Source of the DNA: Blepharisma japonicum
Taxonomy: Eukaryota; Ciliophora; Heterotrichea; Heterotrichida; Blepharismidae
Assembly: GCA_949751835.1 (NCBI GenBank)
Contig: CATKHK010000025.1
Coordinates: 1 to 64,000 of the forward strand
DNA: 64,000 bases
Direction: 5' to 3'
Part shown: positions 12,485-25,700 of the stretch, in pieces
Position numbering within the stretch: position 1 is the stretch's first letter
Layout: each line of letters begins with the position of its first letter
The notes under the pieces: model-generated
What the model saw: the letters and a program-made list of their open reading frames with translations, nothing else
Told to the model about the DNA's origin: nothing
Databases searched by the model: none
Translations under genes and position numbers: made by a program

Positions 12485-15400
12485 AAATATAATCATAAAG
12501 GTGAATTCATTCACCATAAACGTGTATAGCTACTTACTAACATTTTTCAAAGGCAGAGATTTTGAGATATTTTATGATTACTATAATTTGGGGAAAGAAT
12601 CGCCTAAATTAAAGCAATTATTTGAATATATGAGAATTTCAATTGTTAGAGAAGGCGATGAAATTCATGGCACCCCATTTGATAAACTTTTTGCACTTTC
12701 TGAGAAACTTAAGATTAAGGAGCCAATAAATACCACTATAGATAAATCACGTTTATACTTTCCTTTTATAACTTGCAACAAAACTCTTGCAGGGATTATA
12801 AAAATTTTCAATAGTTCTATACCTTTTCCATCTCAAATATTATTTTGTCACCTCTCAACACAGTGAAAAGATGTAATTTCATTTGTATATAAATCTGTTA
12901 CTGATCCTGAAAAAAAACTGCATGTTCTAGTTCATTGTGAAAATTTAAGCACTGAAATACAAAATCAATTTATAGCGTTATTTGATAGACTTTTAAGTGA
13001 TTCTCAATTAAGATTTAAACTTGGAATTTTAACACTGGAATCACATTCCTCATATATTGCTGCTTATTTCAAAAACTTTTCAAAAGTCAAAATTATAGGT
13101 AGTGATATTGGAGATAATGATATAAGAAATATCATAAATAAAACAAATGCAAAAGTTTATATATCTGAAAAATCTGGTTTTGGTAAAACAACAGCAATTA
13201 GAAGTGAAGCTGAAAGGGATAAAAAGGAGCTGATTGAATTCAATTTAATTGGTAGGGTGAGTATTGCTCAGCTCTGCGATAAGCTTTCAAATATTGAATT
13301 AAAGCCTAATCACTCTTTATATTTTAAAATTAGCTGTATTAATAACCCAGAAATTGTCGATGAGTTTTTAACATGCATTTGCTTATTCAGAACTTTAAAT
13401 TACTCAGACTATCTTATCACTATTCCAATTGAAACAGAAATTTATATTGAAGTAGCAAATATACAAGGTAAAAATTTATATGATTCAATTAGCTGTCTTA
13501 AATTCATTGAAACACGAGAAGTTAAATTTAGTATTGAGAATCTAAATATAAGTGGTGATATCAATTTGCCTTTTCTTGCTAAAAGGCTTATGCGCCATGC
13601 AAATGATAAACAATGTAAAACTTATTTCGAAGAGAAAAACTGGAATAATCTTGTAATTTACTGGTTGAAGAATTATTCTTCTGAGACTAAACTTAACTAC
13701 AACAAACTAGGATTTGCTCAGATAAACGCATATTTTTCTATTTTATATGTATTAGCTAAAAATTTTGATAAGGCCTCTAATATAATTCATAAATTTTATA
13801 GAGAAAACTGAAGAATGCTATTTCCTAATATGAAAAATGATATTAAAAGAAAGGATTTAAAGAAGAAAGTATTCAATATGTATTTAAGATTAGCAGAAGA
13901 TCTGACTTGAAAATCTGCAAAAGTGGTTGAGAAGGCACAGTGCGATTCATGAAAGTTGTATGAAAAAAATGTAACAGTTATTAATCAATACGAAGAAGAA
14001 AAGTCTAACACTGACATATTAAATTGTTCTACTCGTAGCAGTCAATTAATTATTTTTAATGAAGAAGCAAGTTCTGCAGTTTTCTCAAACAATTCAAGGA
14101 ATAATCCAGATAAAATTTGTGAATTACTTTATGCTTTTTCTAACCTAAATGAAAATCCTACAAAAGTTAGTCGTATACCTCGAAATTATAAAGAAATAAT
14201 AAATGACTCTAATAGATTATCTTCAGATCTTCTCCAGAAACTAAGGATATTTTTCAAAAACTCAACGACATCAGTCAATTATCAAAACTACATAATTACA
14301 CAAGATAATTATCTAAAAATGCACTTAATTAATTTGAGGGCAATTTCAAAAGTACCTATAATTATTGTTGGCGAAACTGGCTGTGGAAAGACAGCATTAA
14401 TCAATTTCTTCGTTACAGAGATAATAAACCAAAAATTCAAAAAAATTGATATTCATTCAGGAACAACGATAGAAATGATTAAAAATGATATGAGTGAAAT
14501 CATAATTGCAGCAAAGGAAAATCCATATTCTTTTAGTTGAATATTATTTGATGAATTCAACACAACAGAAAATATTGGAATAATATGTGATATTATATGC
14601 AATAGAACACTGGATGGAGAGTATCTTCCTCAAAACATTATTTTGCTTGGGACATGCAATCCTTTTAAAATTTCTAAGCAAAAAAGGGAAAATATTGGCA
14701 TCAAAAATTATAGAATCGACTCTGATAATCTAAAATTGGTTCATTATGTGAAACCTTTGCCTAAAACTATGATAGATTTTGCTTGGGATTTTGGAACTCT
14801 TGCCAAAGAAGATTTCAAAAGTTACGTCCTAACGATGCTAGAAAACTCATATCAAACACTCGTATTCAACCTTTTTATATGAAAATTCATATTCCTCCTA
14901 AAAATGGAAAGATATTACAGATTTAAGGATATATTTAAAAAATATAAAGAAAGCAAATCGACCGTAAAAACAACATATCAAAATAAAGAATTTATTGATT
15001 TATTATTAAAACTAATGTTTACTCTTAAACTGCGGCCTATTTATCAGAAATCTGACTTCCAAATAATGTTGGAATGCAAATTTAACTCAATTAGTAGAGT
15101 GAAATACCTATTCATGGAAATGATTTTCATATCTCATGAGTATTTTAAAAGAAATGAAGATGAAAGCAGCGTAAGTCTCCGAGATGTATCAAGATTTATT
15201 AAAATTAAATCGTGATTTGTAAAATCAATAAATGAAAGGTTAAAAATCGAAAATTCAGATAGATATGATGACAATATAAAAAAATATAATTTGAAAATAA
15301 AAGAATTTGATTTAGACTTAGAGCTAAGAGCTGGAATTCTTTCTTTCTGTGTTTGCTATTATTTAAGGATTTTAACAGAAAATTCCAGAAAGGAATTTCT

Positions 15401-18400
15401 AGATTTTATTATTGAGAATATGAATAAAAATGAGTTTTTAGAAAAAGAATATATAAATTTAGAAGACATTTTAAATACTGAAACAATATTATATATGCTA
15501 GAAAGCGAACAGGACGATTGAATTGCAAGAATGGACTTAAAAAAAGATATTGCAGTAAATAAGCCATTAAAAGAAAATATTTTTTGTATGATTGTATGCA
15601 TCCTGAACCAAGTCCCTTTGCTTATCTGCGGCAAGCCAGGGTCTAGTAAATCCTTATCCATAGAACTCGTTTTTTCGAATCCAAAAGGAGTCCAATCATA
15701 CGATCCTTATTTTAAAAATCTTCCATCTCTTACAGAGGTGCCATTTCAAGGCTCTGATTCATGTAAATCTGAGGAAATAAGTGAAATTTTTTCTAAAGCA
15801 AATAATTATCTAGAAAAATCAAGAGAAAAAGGAGGATTTGACATTCCTGTTATTGTTTTTGATGAAATCGGATTAGCCGATATATCGAAGCATAACCCAT
15901 TGAAAGTTTTGCATCATTTATTGGAGATAGAAAACGTTTGTGTAGGCTTCGTTGGAATTTCAAACTGAAGGCTTGATGCCTCAAAAATGAATAGAGCAAT
16001 CTTTTTGGCTCGCGAAGATCCTAGTCGTGAAATTTTGTGTGACACTGCAAATGCTATCTATTCATTTTACTCTTATGAAAAGCCATATACAAATATTATT
16101 GAAGATTTGTCATCCTCATATTTAGACCTTAAAAATTATTTTAAAAATGAAGGCTTAAACGAATTTTATGGACTTAGAGATTTTTACTGTTTGATTAAAC
16201 GAGTCTCAAAAGAGCTAGAAAAGCCTATAGGTGATGACAAAAAAGTGACTGAAATAATAAGACTATCAGTTGAGAGAAATTTTGGCGGCCTTCAAAAATA
16301 TTCAGATCAAATTAAAAAACTATTCAACAAAGGTTATTATTATGACTCCGTTTTTTCAAAGAGTTTTAGCGCTCCTGAATTAATAAATGGCAATTTAAAT
16401 GAGCATATTGAAGGAAGTGCAATTGGTACCTTTCCTAGATACCTTATGATAATTGGAAACTCAAACTTTGGTATTTGTGCAATTGATAAAATTTTGAGTA
16501 ATAAATTATCTTCCCGCCAAATAATGATTGGAAGCTGCTTGAAAAATGATATTAATAATGACAAATATGCCTTCAATGCACTTAGTGATATGATATTGTA
16601 TATGTTTACAGGGGAAACTGTTGTTCTCAAAGGGATGGATCAAATTTACACTGCTCTTTATGACTTATTTAATCAGCATTTTCAATGGTCAGGACCAAAC
16701 AGGTATTGCAAAGTGGCTTTAAACTCAATGAGCAATTCTTACTGCTTTGTTCATCATAATTTTCATACAATTGTAATTTTGGATCAAGATAAAATTAAAG
16801 ATGCTGATCCGCCCTTTTTAAACAGATTTGAAAAGCATTATTTAAATATAGACTCATTTTTAAGCCATCAGAGCAGCAAGGACATTCTTCAAAAGTTAAT
16901 CAAATGGGTTGAGATGTTTCAAGTTGGAAAATTAAAAGTGAATAATTTGTTCCCAATTTACAGTGAAGAAACTTTAAGTTTGATGATACTTTCAAGTGAA
17001 GGTCAAAGTGAAATCGATATTTTGACAAATTGTAAATTGCAGCTCCTTGAAGCTGCTTCATCAATGGTAATGCTTTTATGCATTAAATTTGAAGATGAAA
17101 TTGAAAAATCATTCATTTTGAAAAAATGAAATGAACTTCATTCCCCAGAGCATTCATTTATTAATACTTTAAATTTGATGATCAATGATGAATATGAAAA
17201 AAATAAATTGCTTGCTTTTACTTATGATAATGATTCAGTTTCTTCTGCTATTAAAGAAGAAGAAAGTCATAATTTGCTCGAGTTAATGAGTATTGTTAAA
17301 CTCTGCAGCTGTCTAACAGAAAAAGATTTTTGCAAAAATATTAAAGATTATTACGAAACACCAAAATTAAAGCTTTTAATCTTTGAGATTGATTTCAATA
17401 GTGAACACCAACACATTTTGGCAATAAAAAATATTATCGATAGATTTGAAAATAAATATAGAATAGAGAAGAATATTATTATACTTTGCAGAATGATAGG
17501 TAGTTTGGAATATGAAAAATTCATATTTCACTTCGAAAATTGGAAAATGAAATTATTTGATGAAATCCATAGAACATCTGATATTGATATTTCAGATGCC
17601 CTTTCAAAAAATCTAAATACACTTATTATCGAAAATGAAATATATGAGTTTGAGGCTAATTTAGATACTCTTTTTACTGATTGCATGATACAATTCAAAT
17701 ACAATGGCATTGAAGACACTGACACCTATATTAGAGACATTATAAAGAAGGTTGGAGAAAACAAAGATTTCATTGATGCACTTAAATATAAGTTGTATAA
17801 TCAATCCAAAAATCTTAAGGATTTAGAATCAGAAATTTTAGATGAAATTAGTGATTACAAAAACCTAAAGACGCATATTAAAATGCTAATTTTAAATGAA
17901 ATTCAGAATGAATTGATATCAATTCTTTATCATTTAGAATGTGGAGCGTCATTTAAAAGTTTTCTTAATATAAATGCATCGAGTGACATTAACAAGTTCA
18001 AATATTGGCTATGCGCTTTTCAAGCTAGTGTTTTTAAAAGAACTCACATTAGCAATTTAGCTGAAATCAAATCATCTCCAGATTTAAATTTCCTTTTTTC
18101 AATAGGAGAGTATGATTTGATATCTGAGATATACGAATCGCATGGAGAAATTAGTAAGAATAAAAAAAAGCACCAAAATTGCGAGTTTCAAAACCAATAT
18201 GAAGAGAAGTCCATTTATAAAGAAATACTGGCAGAGCTAAACAATGACAAATCCTCTATAGATTTATTTTTTGCTGACTTGATAAAAATATATCTCTTCA
18301 GAAATCAAATAAATAGTGACTATTGAGATATCTTGAAGAAAATGGTTGAATTACTAATTGATAATAATGATCATTTTTGCCAAAAACTAATATCCTATAA

Positions 18401-21400
18401 AAGATTCGAAAAAGGTTTTGTTTGCATAGTAAACATCCTTAATTATTCGAAAATAGATATAAATATTATATTAGCTTGGAATTCTTGGAAATCTGAAGAT
18501 TGAAATTCATTTCTATGTAAATTTTTTGAGAATTTGATTGACATTATTCTTAATAGAATTCTAGAGGAAATAAATAACAATGATCCATCTGAGATGCAGT
18601 TGCATTATTATTGAATTTCTGGGCATATAATGAAAGATAATCGAGCATTACTTGGAAAAATCTTCCATAATTTGATTGATGTTCGCATATGCTACCCAAC
18701 AATTTCTTTTAAAAATCAAGACATTCTCGAGTTTTGATATGCTTTTTTAACATTGATTAGCAACACTAGTTTTAATGGCTATATAGAAGATATAAAAAAT
18801 TGTATAGAGAATAAGTATGATTATATTTTCAATCAGAGATTTATAGATACTGCATTGCATTTCTCTGAGACGATTATGCAAAATGCTTTAGAGAATGAGA
18901 AAGTAGAAGTTTTTAAATTCAAAGCTGCTTTTTACAAAATTCTCATTAATAAGAATCATAAAATTATGGACAGAGTAATTCGAGAGTTAAACTCAACTGA
19001 CTTATGAAGATATGCTACAAAGTTATTAAGAGAAATATACGAAAAATCAAAAATAAAAGCTGAAATTAATAAAATGAACAAGTTAATTGATAAAGGACTA
19101 AATGCTCCAAAGTTTGAAAATGAATATTTAAAAGAAATTGAAAAATGTGCGAACTGTGAAGGCAAATTTATTATTTTATTTGCTGACTTAATTTATAAAA
19201 TGATAGACAAAGTGAATTTTGATGGTGGAATAAACGAAGCAAATAAAATGGATTATCATACGAAAATCTTAAATGATTGGAAAAGGCGTTTTAAATTTTA
19301 TATCGATTACTTAAACCTAGATCAGCCTTCGTTGCTAACTATTATATATTCAGTACAGGTCAGGATATATCTGGAGAGTTATTCGTATTTGAATATGAAC
19401 AGAACTAATATCGGAGACAAAGATACGAAAATAATTAATGAGATAGATGAAATATTGAAAACATCTGCTATTAGCGGAACTCTAAGAATTTATTGCATAA
19501 AAGCAATGATGCAAAGCAATGCATGAATAGGAGAACAGGTCAATCAATATTTAAGAAGTAATAAGAATATCGAATGGATAAATATGATTAATGATATTCC
19601 TCCTCCTTCTTCAAGGAAAATTTTCCCATGCTCTATAGAATGGGCTAATTACTATAAGAATATTACTATTATCCTTGATCGGATCTTTAAAAACCCAAAT
19701 CTTCAAGATCTTACTCCAATAATTCAAGAAGGCTCATCCGATCCTTATATAAGGCTGGCTTTTGCTCAAGTATTTTTGAATGAAGTTTATATGCATCATC
19801 CTCTTGATAAAACATTTACTGAGAACTTAATTAGATGGCTTGAGAAAAACAAAAGTTTAATAACTGAAAATTTCGGCGAAATCTTTTATTTGCTATTTAA
19901 AACTATCATTAATAATAGCTTCCCACAAAACTCGTTATTTTGTAGAAAAGGTAACACAAATCAATATGACGAACATAAAATATTAACTTTATTGACAATT
20001 TTTATTATCACAATTTCATTTGGAAAAAACGAAAATCCTATTTCAAGCGTTTTCTTTGGAGAAAATGGCACACTTAGACAGCAAGACATATCGAATCAAA
20101 TGAATCGGATGTTTATATTTGCTGCAGAATTATCTCAAATTTATAATTACAGCAAAGAAAAATTAGATAATTGACATAATTTTATATCAACCTCATATTC
20201 CTGGTTCTGACATTGACTCAAAGGAAGCACTTATATTTGTTCAAATCGTTGCAAATATATTTATGTAATTGATGGTGATGGAACTCCAAAAGAGTTATTT
20301 AATTGTCCATATTGCGACAAGAAATGTGGAGGAGTAAATAAAAAATTATATGAAAGGGAAGAGCACAAAAATATCAGCCACGAAGAGGCTGAGCAAATCA
20401 TGACATCAATTATTCAAAATGGAAATTTAGAGGAAGTTGCAATGAAGGGATGCAAATATTTTTCTTGCAAAAATAAAAAACTTTACATTAGAAATCTAAA
20501 AGAGATTTCCGCGAGGATGCTTCATCTCATTTTAGGCACTTCTATTTATGGGTTCAAATGCTTGAACTTGGCAAATTTAGGTAAGATATTTGATCCAAAA
20601 ATTTCCAATCCTGAAAATTATTTACAAGAAAGTATTGAGAATGATTTAAAAGTAATTTCTGACCTCACAGACCTCAAATCAGGAAACTCACATATTCTAA
20701 TATATAATATTCTATCAAAATTACCACAGTTTTTACTTGATAGTAAATATCTACCTTCTACATATGATTTCAGAAATAAATTTGAAAAATCATTTGAAGA
20801 CTGGATTATCATTCCTACAATTTTTAATAAGATTTCAAGCATCAAAAAATATGAGAAGGATTTCCGATCAAATTTTAATGAAAAGATTTCTGATCTTGAC
20901 ATTATTGAAGAGAAAGTAAATACTAGCTTACCTTTAGAAAAGTTATTTAGAATCACAGGTAAGCCAACATTCGACAAAATGAAAAGTGATTTCGATTCTA
21001 AAGGTCTATCATTAGATTATCCAATAATAAGTGAATATCTTAAAAATTATTCTGAGATTAAAACACTGGAATGCCTTTATCCGATAATTGATTTTACAAA
21101 CTATCTTTTAGAAAAATATAATTATTGCCTTACACGAGAGAAATGTAAAAGAATACGAATTGAATCTGAAATTGATAAAGCTGAAAATGAAGATTTTGCA
21201 AGATTATTCAAAAAATTTTTATTTGCTTGAAAATCTTTTGATCTCAAGTGTATATCTCAGTCAGAAAATAATAAAAGAAAAGAAATTGATCAATCAAGCA
21301 GCCTAAGCTGCTTTTTAATGGATGAAGCAGATGATCAAGGTAAATATCTTAAACTCGCTTTACAGGAATTTGCAAATATTCAAGGCAATGTACTTCATAA

Positions 21401-22622
21401 TATTATTGAATCAAATAAAAAACAATCTGCTCTTATATTCATAAATTATTACTCATCCTCAGAAAATGAGAATAAGCATGTTGTGCATATTGATAATGCT
21501 AAGTTTAGAATTCAAGAAATCAAGAAAGAAAATATACTTGAAGTCGAAAATTTGGAAACTAAGTATTGCTATATTTGCTCTCTTAATGATCCTTCCTATG
21601 GCAAAGGAAAAGAAGTAATCTATGATTATGAAAGAATATCTGCAAACCTTGCTGCAGATCTTGAATGCAAAAAAATATTGGATGCTTCTATGCTTCGGTA
21701 TATCCAATACAAAAATGAAGTTTTAAGATCAGACATAATTGAAGAAATTGAAAAGAGAGTTATTCAAAATGCAAATTTGAATGAATATGATAAAATTATA
21801 GTCAAAAAATATAAGATAGAAGTTGATAAAACTCAAGATGGTAATAAATCATCAAAATTATTGAAGGATTGCCTAAGAAACTTGATTGATCTTATGGGTA
21901 TTTTGAGAAACACATCAAAATCGGAAGGTTTATCAGCTTTAACGATAAAAGCTTATTGCTCTCGATTAAACTTAAAGAAATTTTATGAGTTCTTTAGAGA
22001 TAAAGAAATTTCAGAAATTAAGCTGTCGGATATTGTAGAACTCCATCAAAAAATTGAGTCATATTACTTTCCTTGATATGTTGAAAAATTCATGAAATCT
22101 GAGTATAAGCTTTATTCTTCAAAATCATACACCATAAATATTATCGATAGAAAGAAAGAAATCAAAGATAAAATATACTCTCTAATAGAAAATTGTGATA
22201 ATATAGGAAGAAGATTTTCTAGTTGCAAAGTATTAAAGACTTTTATAAAGAGATTTATAATGAGATGCTTACCAGTGGGCATAGATCCAGAACAATCTAT
22301 AAGCCTTTATATCACTCGCTCTGATTTATGAAAACTAAAATGGAACAGAGAAGAGTTCGAAGAGTCAAGTATTAGCTTCTCAGAAATAAATTATAAAAGT
22401 GAATTGATTGAAGGGCTAAGGGAAATATTTCCTAAAGAAATAACAGCATCTTATTCCTTATTTTTCTATGAAACAGTTATGGAAAAATTAGATGGATATG
22501 ATTGCCAAAGTATAGATATGTATCAACAGTTAAATTTCTATGAAGAGGAGGGAGAAGAGAATAATAGAAGTGACGAATTTGAGGAATTAGATAGCGATAA
22601 TTCAATGGATGCCCGCTATTAA
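12480..22622 (+). CDS. RNF213: RNF213-like giant AAA / RZ-finger ubiquitin ligase, C-terminal part (ORF B, copy 1)
   Basis: About 3,380 codons are open with TGA as Trp, ending at TAA 22620. The first in-frame ATG is 12630, but sequence conserved with RNF213 and with copy 2 starts by 12525, so the true start is unsettled. Domains in order: the PFPSQILFC segment typical of RNF213; a degenerate AAA Walker A (SGFGKTTAI, near 13175); a full AAA with GETGCGKT (14371), ILFDEF (14543), LGTCNP (14649) and YVKPLP plus FAWDFG; a second full AAA with GKPGSSKS (15630), VFDEIGLAD (15853), GISNW and LDASKMNRA. A zinc-finger segment at 20215-20330 (CSNRC, NCPYC, CGG) sits where the RZ finger of RNF213/ZNFX1 lies. 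The C-terminal helical domain follows. I see no RING. RNF213 is a cytosolic ubiquitin ligase with a six-AAA ring, two of them active. Confidence 0.88.
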
Positions 22623-22747
22623 TTAATCATTATTAAATATATACTATTAAATGGACAGGAAATATCTTAAAATACTCTAAAAGTACTTCGGAGCACCAAA
22701 AATCGATGAGTCAACCTCATTAATCAATTAATCCATTTATCTAAAGC

Positions 22748-23145
22748 ATTATAGCGATGCAATTAGAATCAATCCAAATGAAACAGTTTATTATAGAAAT
22801 AAAAGAAATGCTCTAACTAAAATGCTTTAAAGAGCTAAAAATCTAGATTGTTTTTATTATTATATCTATAAATTTATTAAAAATAGTAGTTAAAGCCACA
22901 AATTTTTTACTAATTTAAAATAATAACTTAAACGAAATGGATCTGCTTATAAAAATAGAGCAAAAAATAAGCCAACCCTTTTGAATGCTATAGACGCCTA
23001 TTTAAATACCTTTAATCCATAATGATGGCCTTTACGTTTCAGGCAAAGCTGTAATTGCGATATAGGACTAGCATTTGAAGGATGGTAATAAGACAATTCC
23101 TTAAAACAATGATGTATTTAGCATATAAGATGCTTAATGATAACA
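22748..23145 (+). pseudogene. TPR-like relic in the spacer between duplication units
   Basis: The unrepeated 400-base spacer reads HYSDAIRINPNETVYYRNK and, further on, NGSAYKNRAKNK and AIDAYLNTFNP. These have the spacing of tetratricopeptide helices, but stops separate them. It is a fragment of a TPR protein gene and is too decayed to say which. Confidence 0.5.
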
Positions 23146-25700
23146 GATTTATTGCCTATCAAGAAATTTCAAGTTTAGTTTTTACTAAAAAGAAATAATA
23201 AAATTAAAGATTTATCAACCTTTCTCAATGAAGATTAATGCCTGACAATTTTTAAAAAGTGAAAGATAAATGAATTTATCGAAATTTTTATATTTCGCAT
23301 AAGATGAATCTAATGAAGAAGATTTTATCTTTTAATAGTTGATAGCATGCACCATTAAGCTAAGAAAAGAATTTAAAAACTGTTTATGAGCAGGTTTATG
23401 GTTAAGAAGGTAGCAAGTTTAATCGAAATGCCTTTTCTATAAACATATTTATTAATTATTCAAGAGTTAGATATAATAACGCCATTGCTTTGTTTTCTAA
23501 GAGAAATTATTACTTATATTTTAATGCTAGTTGAACTTCTAAGGGAAATAAATGAGCTCTTTATGTATATGAATATTCACTCATGATAGGCACTATTTTA
23601 AAATAAATTATTCAATGATTTTCATGCAAATCAAGCAATAAATTAATTATATAGCATATACCTAAGATTTTTATTATTTTATTTTGCTATATATGTAAAC
23701 GCGGCTGGTCTGAAATAATAGTTCTATATCATAAATAGGGCTCTATCAATGATGATTTAATAATAGTGAGCAATTTTTTCTGAAATCTTTTAATTTCTAT
23801 TATCTACATCTCATTTTAGATTTAAATTAAAATGCAGGCTTAATGAAATATTCAATGCTTTCTTTAGGATCAGCAACACTTTTTCACTAGGCAAATTAGC
23901 ATATCTCAAACTCTATGAAAATCAAATATAGTTTGCTCTGAGTCGCTTAAAAATTTACAAGTTTATAGCTTAAGGTTATATATTAATTTTCACAAAATTC
24001 ATCAAAATCCAAAGTTTGTTTCCAAGTAAAGCTGAGTTTTAGCCCACTAACAAGATTTGTGGATCAGGCTTTTGGGGACAAAATGAATTTCCCAATATAT
24101 TGACTAAAAATTACTTAAAAATTTTAATCATGCTTTTTATTTCTTAATGAATTATAAGCTCTAAATTATATTTCTTACTTATTAAAAAGGCAAACCCTGG
24201 AAAAGGAGTACAGATATACCCGCTAAAGCAGAATCCAAATTTGTATTGGCAAACTTTAGCGTATTCCATATAGTACACATTCGGGTCTAAAAGTGCATGA
24301 ATTCCCAGAATCATAGTGCTGCAGTTTCGATAATTATTCTTCATCATTTAAGATGCTGTTATTTTATATTGAATTGATTTAAAAATAGAAAGCGCATTTT
24401 TTATTTTAAGTAATTGATCCTGACATGAATACATGCCATCAAACTACAAACTGATTATTATTTCCATAGTCTATATTTAATGACGATATTTTGCTTTTGG
24501 ATATTCGGTTAATATTGGCTCTTTTTCAATAGTTCCATATCGTTTTGCAGGGCGCAAAATAAACTCCTAATCAATATCAAGAAATTGTATTTAATTGAGG
24601 TTAATGGATATAATATATGAAAGCGAAAATGGAAATGCTTATTCTTGGACAGAAAGAGCAAGCCATTAATTCATTATGACCGTCCTGATCATATTTATTG
24701 CTCATATAATAAAGTAGGAATTTATATGCCTTATTCTTTTATAAGAGAGGTCGGGGTTTATTTTAAATTATATTAAAATTACAGAATTTCAAGACAATTT
24801 AAAATCAAAAAAAAATATGCTAAATCAAAGCTGCTTGCTATTCAAATTTTTCTTATTTTAAAGTGGAATTGTCAAAAGAATGAAACAGCTTTATATGGGA
24901 GCTTAAGAGCTTATAGCAGTATTTTTTAAGTAATTACAAGACTATTGCAATAAGAGCAATTGACTCTCTATTAAGAGCCAATATTTCCCTATAAGATTAT
25001 ATATAGACTATATTGGTAATTTATGATTTCCTTGCAACGAATATACAAGATTAATTTGTATGAAAAAATAATAATTAATCTATTGAAGATTTATCAAAAT
25101 TATTAGATTGATTTAATTTCTAACTTCTATTAGAGGCATAAAAAATTCATAAAATAACTTTTAAGAATTTTCTTTTTGCGTCTTGCAATTGAAATTAAGA
25201 ATTAGGCATGGGCTGAGATTATATCTTCGAGGAGACACTTACATTTATTCCCCTTAAAGGCACCGAATACCATATGAACTAATCAGGTCAGCATTACTTC
25301 AAGGCTTGCTCTGCTAAAATTCAGAACCTTAAAGTTCAATGGGCTGTTGTGCTCTAGGATGTATTACCCCAAGAATAATTAGATAGCGAAAACCTTTTGG
25401 ATTTCAATTATCTCTACCATCATCAATATTAAGGTGAGAAAGAGGTCATTGATAAATATTCCTCAAGAAAATTGCGAAATCAGCTATAGACATTGATCCT
25501 TAAGCGTGTTGCTCTTATAACAAGGAAGAAATCTATACGGAAACAATTATTATGATGATTGTTTTTAGGAGTAGGCTAATAATCCTTTTTATTTATAAGA
25601 TTCTACAAATTTTTTTAATTGTTCGCCTTTGAATTCTGAGTTGAAAAATCAATCTATTCAGAATGCAAAACTTTTAGATGTCAAGAATTTCCATATTTTT
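23146..25700. other. Leader of duplication unit 2, with kelch relic
   Basis: Matches 6278-8806. A kelch-family relic equivalent to 7490-7850 lies at about 24430-24790 (ATTTTGCTTTTGGATATTCG corresponds to the ILLSGY blade). About 22 bases near 23695 (around TATATATGTAAACGCGGC) are extra in this copy, and the 58-base block at 8366-8423 of unit 1 is missing. There is no intact gene. Confidence 0.6.

Larger units (their letters stand above)
6278..22747 (+). repeat. Tandem duplication, unit 1 (~16.5 kb)
   Basis: The unit starts at the shared TTTATTGCCTATCAA and ends about 125 bases past the stop of the RNF213-like ORF B, just after TTAATCAATTAATCCATTTA. It comprises about 2.5 kb of leader, ORFs A and B, and a short 3' flank. 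Unit 2 is 23146-41251. By eye the two align along their whole length, leader included, at roughly nine bases in ten or better. The differences are small indels plus the LINE insertion in unit 2. The 22748-23145 spacer is not repeated. Confidence 0.9.

Noticed and set aside
12480-12500. A 21-nt GT-AG intron joining ORF A and ORF B
   Set aside because: Its length is a multiple of three and does not bring A and B into one frame; the same holds in copy 2.
8807-22622. Dozens of separate short genes in the RNF213-like region under the standard code
   Set aside because: They lie in one frame each side of 12480 and are separated only by TGA; together they form the conserved RNF213 order of domains.
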